Shown: piece by piece, positions 56,849 through 64,000 of the stretch
How positions within the stretch are numbered: position 1 is the stretch's first letter
Layout of the letters: each line of letters opens with the position of its first letter
From: Rhodococcus wratislaviensis
Lineage (GTDB): Bacteria > Actinomycetota > Actinomycetes > Mycobacteriales > Mycobacteriaceae
DNA length: 64,000 nucleotides
Reading direction: 5' to 3'
NCBI RefSeq assembly: GCF_900455735.1
Contig: NZ_UAUI01000024.1
Location: 468,501-532,500, forward strand
The notes under the pieces: model-generated
Database searches by the model: none
Told to the model about the DNA's origin: nothing
What the model saw: the letters and a program-made list of their open reading frames with translations, nothing else
Position numbers and translations under genes: made by a program

Positions 56849-56879
56849 CGAGTCTCTGGACTCGTCAACCACTCACGGG
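56834..56879. terminator. Inverted repeat over the MMPL stop codon
   Basis: Perfect 20-base arms CCCGTGAGTGGTTGACGAGT and ACTCGTCAACCACTCACGGG around CTCTGG. It begins inside the last codons of the MMPL gene. The same inner sequence occurs at 43555. It separates two same-strand genes. Confidence 0.7.
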
Positions 56880-56965
56880 GCCGCAGGCCCCGAAAATCCG
56901 CGGGCCTGCGGTCGTTTCTGTTGGTAACCTTCGGACATAATGATGACCCGCCAGGATCGCTGCCC

Positions 56966-57964
56966 ATGTTGAATGCCCTGCTCACCACGTACCTCCGCCC
57001 GTACAAGCGGGAGCTCACGGCGGTCGTCCTGTTCCAGCTCGTCGCGACCGCGGCAGCCCTGTACCTGCCCAGCCTGAACGCCGATCTCATCGACAACGGC
57101 GTCACCAAGGGCGACACCGCGTACATCCTGTCCACGGGCGTCATGATGCTGCTCGTCACCGTCGTGCAGATCATCTGCTCGATCGGTTCGGTGTTCTTCG
57201 GCGCCCGTGCCGCAATGGGTTTCGGGCGCGACGTGCGCCGCGCCGTGATGCATCAGGTCGGGAGCTTCTCGTCCCGTGAATTCGGCCGTTTCGGCGCGCC
57301 GTCCCTGATCACCCGCAACACGAACGACGTGCAGCAGGTGCAGATGCTGGTCGTGATGAGCTGCACGATCCTGGTGATGGCGCCGATCATGTGCGTCGGC
57401 GGTGTCGTGATGTCGATCCGTGAGGACGCCGGGCTCGCCTGGATCCTGGCGGTCACCGTGCCGGTACTCGCGCTGTCCATGGGTTTCGTGATCTCGCGGA
57501 TGGTGCCCGCGTTCCGGGAGATGCAGACCCGCATCGACGGGGTGAACCGGGTGCTGCGTGAGCAGATCACCGGCATCCGGGTGGTGCGGGCGTTCGTCCG
57601 CGAGCGCTCCGAGATGCAGCGGTTCGGCGACGCGAACGAGCAGCTCACCCAGACCGCCCTGCGGGTCGGCAGGCTGACCGCGGTGATGTTCCCCCTCGTG
57701 ATGGTCATCGCGAACATCACCAGCGTCGCCGTCATCTGGTTCGGCGGTCACGAGATCAACAGCGGCACCATGCAGGTCGGCTCGCTGACCGCGATGCTCA
57801 GCTACATCATGCAGATCCTGATGTCGGTGATGATGGCGTCCTTCATCGCGATGATGGCGCCCCGCGCCACCGTCTGCGCCGAACGCATCGGCGAGGTGCT
57901 CGCCACCGATTCCACCGTCGTGCCGCCGGTCGATGCGGTCACCGTGCTGGAAGCCCCGGTGTAG
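56966..57964 (+). CDS. ABC exporter, membrane half (separated from its ATPase by a frameshift)
   Basis: A 332-residue protein with a six-helix ABC exporter membrane domain (from LLTTYLRPYKRELTAVVLFQL to AERIGEVLATDSTVVPPVDAVTVLEAPV). It stops just where the ATPase domain should start. The next frame, beginning at an overlapping GTG (TAGTG), is exactly the missing ATPase. One extra base near the CCCC at about 57955 would restore one protein of the usual size, about 577 residues. Either the gene is a true split, or a one-base deletion or assembly error separates the halves. Confidence 0.8.
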   Translation: MLNALLTTYLRPYKRELTAVVLFQLVATAAALYLPSLNADLIDNGVTKGDTAYILSTGVMMLLVTVVQIICSIGSVFFGARAAMGFGRDVRRAVMHQVGSFSSREFGRFGAPSLITRNTNDVQQVQMLVVMSCTILVMAPIMCVGGVVMSIREDAGLAWILAVTVPVLALSMGFVISRMVPAFREMQTRIDGVNRVLREQITGIRVVRAFVRERSEMQRFGDANEQLTQTALRVGRLTAVMFPLVMVIANITSVAVIWFGGHEINSGTMQVGSLTAMLSYIMQILMSVMMASFIAMMAPRATVCAERIGEVLATDSTVVPPVDAVTVLEAPV

Positions 57965-58698
57965 TGGAACTGCGCGACGCCCAGTTCAAGTTCCCCGGCG
58001 CCGACGAACCCGTGTTGCGCGACATCAGCTTCCGCGCCGAACCGGGCAAGACCACGGCGATCATCGGCGGCACGGGTTCGGGTAAGACGACGCTGCTGTC
58101 GCTGATCCCACGCCTCATCGACGCCACGTCGGGTGCGGTCACCGTGTCCGACACGGATGTGCGTCGCATCGACTTGGACGTCCTGCGGTCCGGCATCGGA
58201 CTCGTTCCGCAGCGGCCGTACCTGTTCTCCGGCACCGTCGCCACCAACCTCCGGTACGGCAAACCCGACGCCACCGACGAGGAACTGTGGCGGGCGCTGG
58301 AGATCGCGCAGGCCGCCGATTTCGTGCGCGCGATGCCCGAGGGTCTCGACACCCCGATCGCGCAGGGCGGCACGACCGTCTCCGGCGGTCAGCGGCAGCG
58401 GCTCGCCATCGCGCGGGCACTGGTCCGTCGTCCGTCGATCTACCTGTTCGACGACTCCTTCTCGGCCCTCGACCTCACCACCGACGCGCGGCTGCGTGCG
58501 GCGCTCAAACCCGAGACGTCGGACGCGTGTGTCATCGTCGTCGCCCAACGCGTCTCGACGATCGTGGAGGCCGAGCAGATCGTGGTCCTCGAGGACGGCG
58601 CCGTCGTCGGAATCGGCACGCACGACCAACTGCTCGAGACGTGTCCGTGTTACGTCGAGATCGTGGAATCCCAACGATCGGTCCAGGAAGCACTATGA
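57964..58698 (+). CDS. ABC exporter, ATPase half
   Basis: A 244-residue nucleotide-binding domain starting at a GTG that overlaps the membrane half's stop. Walker A is GGTGSGKTT, the Q-loop region LVPQRPYLFSG, the signature TVSGGQRQRLAIARAL, Walker B SIYLFDDSFSALD and the switch His replaced by Gln in VVAQRVSTI. Walker B ends in Asp-Asp, so the catalytic Glu is absent, as in the degenerate site of many heterodimeric exporters. Overlaps the next gene by four bases. Confidence 0.85.
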   Translation: MELRDAQFKFPGADEPVLRDISFRAEPGKTTAIIGGTGSGKTTLLSLIPRLIDATSGAVTVSDTDVRRIDLDVLRSGIGLVPQRPYLFSGTVATNLRYGKPDATDEELWRALEIAQAADFVRAMPEGLDTPIAQGGTTVSGGQRQRLAIARALVRRPSIYLFDDSFSALDLTTDARLRAALKPETSDACVIVVAQRVSTIVEAEQIVVLEDGAVVGIGTHDQLLETCPCYVEIVESQRSVQEAL

Positions 58699-60650
58699 GC
58701 GATCGCGCAACCACCACCACCGCCGACAGGCCCGCCGGCCCGCGTATACCGGGACCGGTCGCTCCGGGTGCCCCGGGGTCCAAGCCGAACGACCTGTGGC
58801 CGTCCACCAAGCGGCTGCTGCGGCGGCTGCGTCCCCACCGGATCGCCGTCGGCGTCGTGCTCCTGGTCGCTGCCGTGTCGGTGGTGCTCACCTCGATCGC
58901 GCCGCGCATGCTCGGTCAGGGCACGAACCTGATCTTCGACGGCATCATCGGCGCGCAGTTGCCCGCCGGGATGTCGAAGGACCAGGCCGTCGCCGCGCTG
59001 CGGGCCGACGGTCAGAACACGTTCGCCGACATGGTGTCCGGCATGGCCGTCGTACCCGGTGTCGGTATCGACTTCAGCGCGCTCGGCCGGGTGTTGGCGA
59101 TCGTGCTGGCCCTGTACCTGGGGTCGTCGGTGTTCATGTGGCTGTCGGGTTTCCTGCTGAACATCATCGTGCAGGGCGTCGTGAAGAATCTGCGCGCCGA
59201 GGTCGAACGGAAGATCCACCGACTTCCGCTGCGCTACTTCGACTCCCACTCCCGCGGCGACCTGCTCAGCCGCGTCACCAACGACATCGACAACGTCTCC
59301 CAGTCGTTGCAGCAGACGATGAGTCAGCTGATCGTGTCGGCGATGACGGTGATCGGCATCCTCGTGATGATGATCGTCATCTCCCCGCTGCTCGCGTTGA
59401 TCGCGGTGCTGACGGTGCCGCTGTCGATCCTGGTGACCGCGCAGATCGCGAAACGGTCCAAGACCCACTTCGTGTCGCAGTGGAAGTCGACCGGAGCACT
59501 CAACTCTCACGTGGAAGAGGCGTACACGGGCCACGAACTGGTCACCGTGTTCGGCCGTAGCCGTGAGGTGGAGGCCCGCTTCGAGGAGCAGAACGAAGCG
59601 CTCTACCAGGCCAGCTACCGGGCCCAGTTCATCTCGGGCCTGATCATGCCGGCGATCATGTTCCTCGGAAACCTCAACTTCGTGGCCATCGCCGTGCTCG
59701 GCGGCATGCGGGTGGCGTCCGGCACGATGAGCCTCGGCGACGTGCAGGCGTTCATTCAGTACTCGCGCCAGTTCACCCAGCCCCTCACCCAGATCGGGGC
59801 CATGGTCAACCTCATGCAGTCGGGTGTGGCGTCCGCCGAGCGGGTCTTCGCCATCCTCGACGAGGACGAAGAGCAGCCCAACCTCACCGAAGCTCCGACG
59901 CCGGCCGAACCACTGGGCCGGGTGGAGTTCTCGGACGTGTCGTTCAGCTACTCGCCGGAGAAGCCGCTGATCGAGAAACTGTCGCTGGTGGCGGAACCCG
60001 GTCAGATGGTCGCCATCGTCGGACCCACCGGGGCCGGCAAGACCACACTCGTCAACCTGATCCTGCGGTTCTACGAACTGGACGGCGGCAAGATCCTCCT
60101 CGACGGCGTCGACATCGCCGAGATGTCGCGCGACGACCTGCGGTCCCGCATCGGCATGGTGCTGCAGGACGCGTGGCTGTTCGGCGGCACCATCCGCGAC
60201 AACATCGCGTACGGACGTCCCGACGCCACGGAGGAGGAGATCCAGGCGGCCGCCCGGATCAGCTACGTCGACCGGTTCGTCCACTCGCTGCCCGACGGTT
60301 ACGACACCGTCATCGACGAAGAGGGCAGCAACATCAGCGCGGGTGAGAAGCAGCTGATCACCATCGCCCGCGCGTTCATCTCGCAGCCGTCGATCCTGAT
60401 CCTCGACGAGGCGACCAGTTCCGTCGACACCCGCACCGAGCTGCTGGTGCAGCACGCGACGGCGGTTCTGCGCAGTGATCGCACGAGTTTCGTGATCGCG
60501 CACCGGTTGTCGACCATCCGCGACGCCGACCTCATCGTCGTCATGGAGGACGGCCGCATCGTCGAGCAGGGCAGCCACGACGACCTGCTCCTCACCCGCG
60601 GAGCGTACTACCGCCTCTACAACAGCCAGTTCGTCGGCGCCGATGTCTGA
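58695..60650 (+). CDS. ABC exporter, second full subunit
   Basis: A 651-residue membrane-ATPase fusion. The N-terminal extension is Pro-rich; the membrane domain spans about residues 50-385; the ATPase has Walker A GPTGAGKTT, Q-loop MVLQDAWLFGG, signature NISAGEKQLITIARAF, Walker B ILILDEATSSVD with the catalytic Glu, and switch His in VIAHRLSTI. A long insert of about 60 residues sits in the first external loop. With the split partner it forms a heterodimeric exporter of the type seen in mycobacterial Rv1272c-Rv1273c-like pairs; the substrate is unknown. Confidence 0.88.
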   Translation: MSDRATTTTADRPAGPRIPGPVAPGAPGSKPNDLWPSTKRLLRRLRPHRIAVGVVLLVAAVSVVLTSIAPRMLGQGTNLIFDGIIGAQLPAGMSKDQAVAALRADGQNTFADMVSGMAVVPGVGIDFSALGRVLAIVLALYLGSSVFMWLSGFLLNIIVQGVVKNLRAEVERKIHRLPLRYFDSHSRGDLLSRVTNDIDNVSQSLQQTMSQLIVSAMTVIGILVMMIVISPLLALIAVLTVPLSILVTAQIAKRSKTHFVSQWKSTGALNSHVEEAYTGHELVTVFGRSREVEARFEEQNEALYQASYRAQFISGLIMPAIMFLGNLNFVAIAVLGGMRVASGTMSLGDVQAFIQYSRQFTQPLTQIGAMVNLMQSGVASAERVFAILDEDEEQPNLTEAPTPAEPLGRVEFSDVSFSYSPEKPLIEKLSLVAEPGQMVAIVGPTGAGKTTLVNLILRFYELDGGKILLDGVDIAEMSRDDLRSRIGMVLQDAWLFGGTIRDNIAYGRPDATEEEIQAAARISYVDRFVHSLPDGYDTVIDEEGSNISAGEKQLITIARAFISQPSILILDEATSSVDTRTELLVQHATAVLRSDRTSFVIAHRLSTIRDADLIVVMEDGRIVEQGSHDDLLLTRGAYYRLYNSQFVGADV

Positions 60651-60655
60651 CGACT

Positions 60656-60697
60656 TGTGAGTACTTATCAACCCCCCGCGGTTGATAAGTACTCACA
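60656..60697. terminator. Inverted repeat between convergent genes
   Basis: Arms TGTGAGTACTTATCAACC and GGTTGATAAGTACTCACA, perfect, six-base loop. Its arms equal those of the repeat at 40115. It covers the end of the secreted protein gene at 60693. Confidence 0.7.
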
Positions 60698-61934
60698 GGC
60701 AGGCGGCGGCGCCTCCGGATTCGAAGGTGGCGGTGTCGCAGTAGGCGGAGCGCGGATAGTACGGACCCATCGTGGTGGCGGGGTCGGTGTGATTGCTCTG
60801 CGAGGCCTGCACCGACTGAGGGTAGAAGGCGTCGGACGGCAGCATGTACCGCAGGAACAGCACCTTCTTCGCGACGTCGGTGGAACCCCAGGGGATGACG
60901 GTGACGGTCGGGTCGGATGCGGCGCGAGGGGGGACGTCCTGCGGTGCGGCGACGACGTAGGTGTAGTTGCCGTCGCCGTCGGTGCGGGTTTGGAAGTCGG
61001 CGGCGCATGCGACGACCGGATAGGGCGTCACCTGATCGTTCTGGCACATCGACCAGTACCGCACCTGGCGGCCGGGTGCCGTGACGGGTTGGCCGGCACG
61101 GGTGTCGGGGAACGTCGGCGCCCGGCCCTGCACGACGACGATGCGTCCGGGCTGATACGTCAGCCCCGCCCCGACATACTTGTTGTCGCCGTTGGGAAAC
61201 AGGCCCGACGTGCTCGCGGGGTTCACGAACGTCGCCTCGGGCACGTTGCCGGGGAACGCGCCGGACGCGGCGCCGGCGATGACCTGATCGAATCCGGCCT
61301 CCGCGACCTGCCCGAGTGGGCCGTCGTCGTAGGCGGAGGGATCGAATGCGGATCCGCAGGTCGGCACGGGCGACGTGCGGCCCCCGGATGTCAGCGTCAC
61401 GTCGGGAAGGGGAACGCCGCCCGTGGGCGATGCCGGGTCGTCGGGCACGTACACCCGGATGATGAGGAATCCGACGGGTACCGACTGCGCGTTCGCACCG
61501 GTGGGCAGGGCCTGAATCTGGTTGCGCGAGTGATCGGCCGGACCGGTCACAACCGTCGCGTGCCAGCGCTTCCCCGCGGCGGGCAGGGAGCCGGCGGCAG
61601 CGTCGGCGAACGGGTTTCCGCTGCCGGGGTCGGGTCCGATCTGGTTGTCGCGCAACGTGTCGACGGTGTCGAAGTTCGTCCCGTACGTGTTGAGCGAGAA
61701 GTAGCGGGCGGCCGGATATGTGCCGCTCAGTTCGATGGTGTCGCCCGGCCCCAGCGCGTAGGGCAGAACCCAGTACGTCGCGTTGGCGTCGGGGAAGGCG
61801 ACGTCGAGCACGGTCGAGTCGGACATGAACTGCCACGCGCACTGCGTCGTCGGGGCGGGCTGCGCGGACGCGAGGGATGCTCCGCCGGACCACAGCAGCA
61901 GAACCAGCACGGCGGCAACGACTTTCCCGGCCAT
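60693..61934 (-). CDS. Secreted protein of unknown function, partner of the sulfatase
   Basis: A 413-residue exported protein with a signal peptide (residues 1-24, ending ASAQP). It is rich in beta-strand and has paired cysteines (TTQCAWQF, VPTCGSAFD, MCQND, VVACAADF, YCDTATF, AACL), consistent with disulfides in an extracellular protein. I recognise no catalytic motif. The sulfatase gene is five bases upstream on the same strand, so the two are co-transcribed and may act together on an extracellular substrate. Confidence 0.7.
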   Translation of the reverse strand: MAGKVVAAVLVLLLWSGGASLASAQPAPTTQCAWQFMSDSTVLDVAFPDANATYWVLPYALGPGDTIELSGTYPAARYFSLNTYGTNFDTVDTLRDNQIGPDPGSGNPFADAAAGSLPAAGKRWHATVVTGPADHSRNQIQALPTGANAQSVPVGFLIIRVYVPDDPASPTGGVPLPDVTLTSGGRTSPVPTCGSAFDPSAYDDGPLGQVAEAGFDQVIAGAASGAFPGNVPEATFVNPASTSGLFPNGDNKYVGAGLTYQPGRIVVVQGRAPTFPDTRAGQPVTAPGRQVRYWSMCQNDQVTPYPVVACAADFQTRTDGDGNYTYVVAAPQDVPPRAASDPTVTVIPWGSTDVAKKVLFLRYMLPSDAFYPQSVQASQSNHTDPATTMGPYYPRSAYCDTATFESGGAAACL

Positions 61935-61939
61935 GGCCG

Positions 61940-63823
61940 TCAGAACACCTCCCCGAACGCGGTCAGCTTGTCGATGCCCTCGCGGTCGATCTCGCCGGGT
62001 GTGTACCGGTTGATCAGCTGGATGTAGGCGAGGTACCGGGCCATCGCGTCGGCACCCTGCTGGGCGAACGCCGGGGGGAGCGGCGCGGCGAGCTGAGTCG
62101 GCAGGTACTGGGTCATCAGCTGGGCGGCCATGGCCGGACCGCGCGGGTCGTGATCGAAGGTGTTGTCGAGTTCCGCCCGACCGCGTTCGGTGGCGTAGTC
62201 GTAGAACTCGTACTGGAACGACGCCGGGTCGACGTAGGCGGTGGGCCCCAACCACTTCGAGTACACCGCGACCTTCGCCTCCGGGGTGCGCAGCACGTAG
62301 ATGTGGGTGGGGGAGTTGTTCCAGTTGACCCCCTGCGGTGCGTGCTCGTTGGTGGCGAGGACGACGTGGTCGCGCCCGGCCGCGGCGTTGCTCCGCAGCA
62401 GCGGCACGAGGTCGACGCGTTCGGCGTACGTCGCGAACAGGTCCCCGGCCATCCAGTTCCGGTCGCCGTGCCCGAGCGTCGCGAGCAGCGGCACCACGTC
62501 GACGCTCGATGTGAGCTGCCCGCGCGGGGTGTCGGTGTCGCCGGTGAATCGCCCGGTCGGGTCGGCGACGATCAGCGGGATGTGGAAGGCCTCGTCGTAG
62601 GCGGTGGACAGTTTGCCGGCGACGAATCCGTGCGCCCCGGCGTATTCGCCGTGATCGGAGGTCATGACGAAGACGGTGTTCGCCGCGACGTCTTCCGGCA
62701 GCGAGTTGATCACCGTGCCGATGTGGTGATCGACCATCGACAGCACGTTGGTGTAACTGTCCAGGGCCCGCTCCCAGTACGTGTACGGCGCGAACGCGAT
62801 GTGACGGTCGGGATCGGTGCCCTGACCGTAGGGCTGGAGGTAATAGTTTGACAGATTCTGGATGTCGTCGGTGACGCCGCCCCACACGAGGGCCTGGAAT
62901 TCCCGCGCGAACACCTGGGTGCTCGGTTTCGACTGCAGTGCCTTTTCGGGTTCCCAGTTGGGCGGCACGGACGGATAACCCAGCCGCGGAGGGTCGCTCT
63001 CGCCGGTGGTCACCGACCAGGCCCGGGCGGGACTGAGCGGGGGAACGTTGTTCGCGTACAGCGACTGATACCGTTCCGCTTCCGTTCCGGCCCAGAAGAA
63101 CTGCTGGTCGTGGGGATTGACGAAGCTCGCTGTGAGGCAGAACGGGCCGTCGCCGGGTTTACGTGTCGACAACCACGCCGCGGCCTGGTCGGCGATGTGC
63201 CCGTCGAATTCGAATCCCTCACCGTTCAATCCGATGATGTCGGGCATGGTCAGTCCGTCGAACCCGTACTCCTCGAGATAGCCGGGGGCGAGTCCCGAGT
63301 CCTCGTCGGGGGACGGCGACAGATGCCACTTGCCGACGTACGGCGTGACGTAGCCCGCCTGCCGCAGCAGCTTGCCGTACGTCGGAAAGTCCCTGCCCAT
63401 CGCGGGCGACGGGACAGGGGATGCTCGATTACCGGTCCGCGTCTGCAGCATCCAGTTCTGCAATGGATACAGCCCGGTGACGAAACACGCACGGCCGGGG
63501 CTGCAGGCCACCCCGGCCGTGTAGTGCTGCGTGAACTTCACCCCGGGCGCCCATAGCGTGTAGAGGTTGGGCATGAACCGCTGCAGGAACTGGTCGGCAG
63601 TGGTGATTCCGGCCGGAAAGACCTGGGGAAACCGCATCTCGTCGACGACGATGAACACGATGTTGGGCTGCACGTAATTGCTGGGCTGACGCCGCAGCGG
63701 CTTCTCCGAGGCGTCCGCTCGACGATCGAACAGGCCCGACATCACGGTCACCCCGCCCGCCGCTGCCGCACCCGAGAGAAACGTTCGCCTGTCGATCCGG
63801 TGGCCGGCCTTCTCGTCGCTCAT
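61940..63823 (-). CDS. Tat-exported sulfatase (alkaline-phosphatase fold)
   Basis: A 627-residue enzyme. A twin-arginine signal is present (DRRTFLSGAAAAGGVTVMSG). The sulfatase motif reads VACSPGRACFVTGLYPLQ, with Cys in the C-x-P-x-R context that is oxidised to formylglycine. Metal ligands occur in FIVVDEMRFP and SDHGEYAGAHG, and GKWHLSP supplies another active-site His/Lys pair. It may hydrolyse sulfate esters or act on phosphonate-type substrates. Divergent from a gene that starts at 63930. No maturase is nearby. Confidence 0.88.
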   Translation of the reverse strand: MSDEKAGHRIDRRTFLSGAAAAGGVTVMSGLFDRRADASEKPLRRQPSNYVQPNIVFIVVDEMRFPQVFPAGITTADQFLQRFMPNLYTLWAPGVKFTQHYTAGVACSPGRACFVTGLYPLQNWMLQTRTGNRASPVPSPAMGRDFPTYGKLLRQAGYVTPYVGKWHLSPSPDEDSGLAPGYLEEYGFDGLTMPDIIGLNGEGFEFDGHIADQAAAWLSTRKPGDGPFCLTASFVNPHDQQFFWAGTEAERYQSLYANNVPPLSPARAWSVTTGESDPPRLGYPSVPPNWEPEKALQSKPSTQVFAREFQALVWGGVTDDIQNLSNYYLQPYGQGTDPDRHIAFAPYTYWERALDSYTNVLSMVDHHIGTVINSLPEDVAANTVFVMTSDHGEYAGAHGFVAGKLSTAYDEAFHIPLIVADPTGRFTGDTDTPRGQLTSSVDVVPLLATLGHGDRNWMAGDLFATYAERVDLVPLLRSNAAAGRDHVVLATNEHAPQGVNWNNSPTHIYVLRTPEAKVAVYSKWLGPTAYVDPASFQYEFYDYATERGRAELDNTFDHDPRGPAMAAQLMTQYLPTQLAAPLPPAFAQQGADAMARYLAYIQLINRYTPGEIDREGIDKLTAFGEVF

Positions 63824-63929
63824 GGCGGTTCCTCCGGTCGAAGGGATGGGATCGTCTCACTCTCTGTACCCACTTTCGAACGAAGTAGTGATGTGTCGCC
63901 GGAAATGTCGCCCGTGATTGGATACACCG

Positions 63930-64000
63930 GTGAATGCTGTAGTCCCGACCCCGCCCGATCCGTTCTTCACCGTCGGCACCCGACTCGACGGGCAGCTGGG
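63930..64000 (+). CDS. Partial CDS at the right edge
   Basis: An open frame from a GTG at 63930 running off the window with 23 complete codons (NAVVPTPPDPFFTVGTRLDG). It is divergent from the sulfatase, 106 bases away. Too short to identify. Confidence 0.45.
   Translation, partial: MNAVVPTPPDPFFTVGTRLDGQL

Noticed and set aside
54461-56872. An 803-codon open frame antisense to the MMPL gene
   Set aside because: It is a shadow of high-GC codon use: low-complexity Arg/His/Asp/Gly composition, no recognised motif, and the plus-strand MMPL gene is clearly real.
58650-60671. A 673-codon frame antisense to the ABC exporter
   Set aside because: Same reason: the opposite strand encodes intact Walker and signature motifs, while this frame has shadow composition.
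3236-60697. Inverted repeats as insertion-sequence ends
   Set aside because: Each pair encloses only a short loop, with no transposase between arms and no visible target duplication.

Overview
The window is high-GC actinobacterial chromosome, most likely from a Rhodococcus of the jostii/opacus type or a close mycolic-acid relative. The evidence is a mycolyltransferase (Ag85-like) esterase, an MMPL exporter, a proteasome activator (Bpa), mycothiol-type isomerase domains, a putative F420-dependent reductase and frequent GTG starts. Gene order also partly follows the Mycobacterium tuberculosis Rv3783-Rv3752 region: wzt/wzm, bpa, a cysteine-desulfurase-like gene, a quinone oxidoreductase, then later pat, tyrA, a deaminase-associated protein, tadA and Ser/Arg tRNAs. 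No gene-free stretch exceeds about 300 bases.

Layout. 1-4.9 kb: galactan-type ABC exporter, Bpa, PLP-fold protein, quinone oxidoreductase with a divergent MarR regulator. 4.95-15.15 kb: a 10.1 kb integrated element in tRNA-Ser(TGA), bounded by 24-bp direct repeats. 15.2-18.4 kb: TfoX-like, CFP32-like, SRPBCC/isomerase and ArsR genes. 18.6-25.5 kb: mycolyltransferase, 5'-nucleotidase, Pat aminotransferase, tRNA-Ser(GCT), tRNA-Arg(ACG), an ArsI/CadI plus ArsR pair. 25.6-30.8 kb: a sugar-acid or hydroxyacid catabolic cluster. 30.8-38.4 kb: small stress-type proteins, antiporter, drug efflux, beta-lactamase-fold lipoprotein, reductases. 38.4-40.1 kb: dcm-vsr. 40.2-46.1 kb: antiporter, membrane and glycolipid-binding proteins, tyrA, tadA, tRNA-Ser(CGA). 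46.2-53.7 kb: SDR, YceI, fatty-acid hydroxylase, VOC, Rrf2 and an IclR-controlled Rieske demethylase cluster. 53.8-60.7 kb: TetR with MMPL, then a two-polypeptide ABC exporter with one partner split. 60.7-64 kb: a Tat-exported sulfatase and a secreted partner.

The most interesting region is the 10.1 kb element. It carries, in order, an integrase, an XRE repressor, a divergent control region, an excisionase, a second tyrosine recombinase, an HTH replication-type gene with internal iteron-like repeats, a run of tightly overlapping small genes, a lone phage terminase small subunit, and cargo. It has no large terminase, portal, capsid or tail genes. This is the module order of a phage-inducible chromosomal island (phage satellite), and I propose it as an actinobacterial example; satellite behaviour is inference.

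A second theme is a family of long, near-perfect inverted repeats between genes (3.2, 34.6, 36.0, 40.1, 43.6, 56.8 and 60.7 kb). Several share arm sequences, and one lies between divergent genes where a simple terminator role does not fit.
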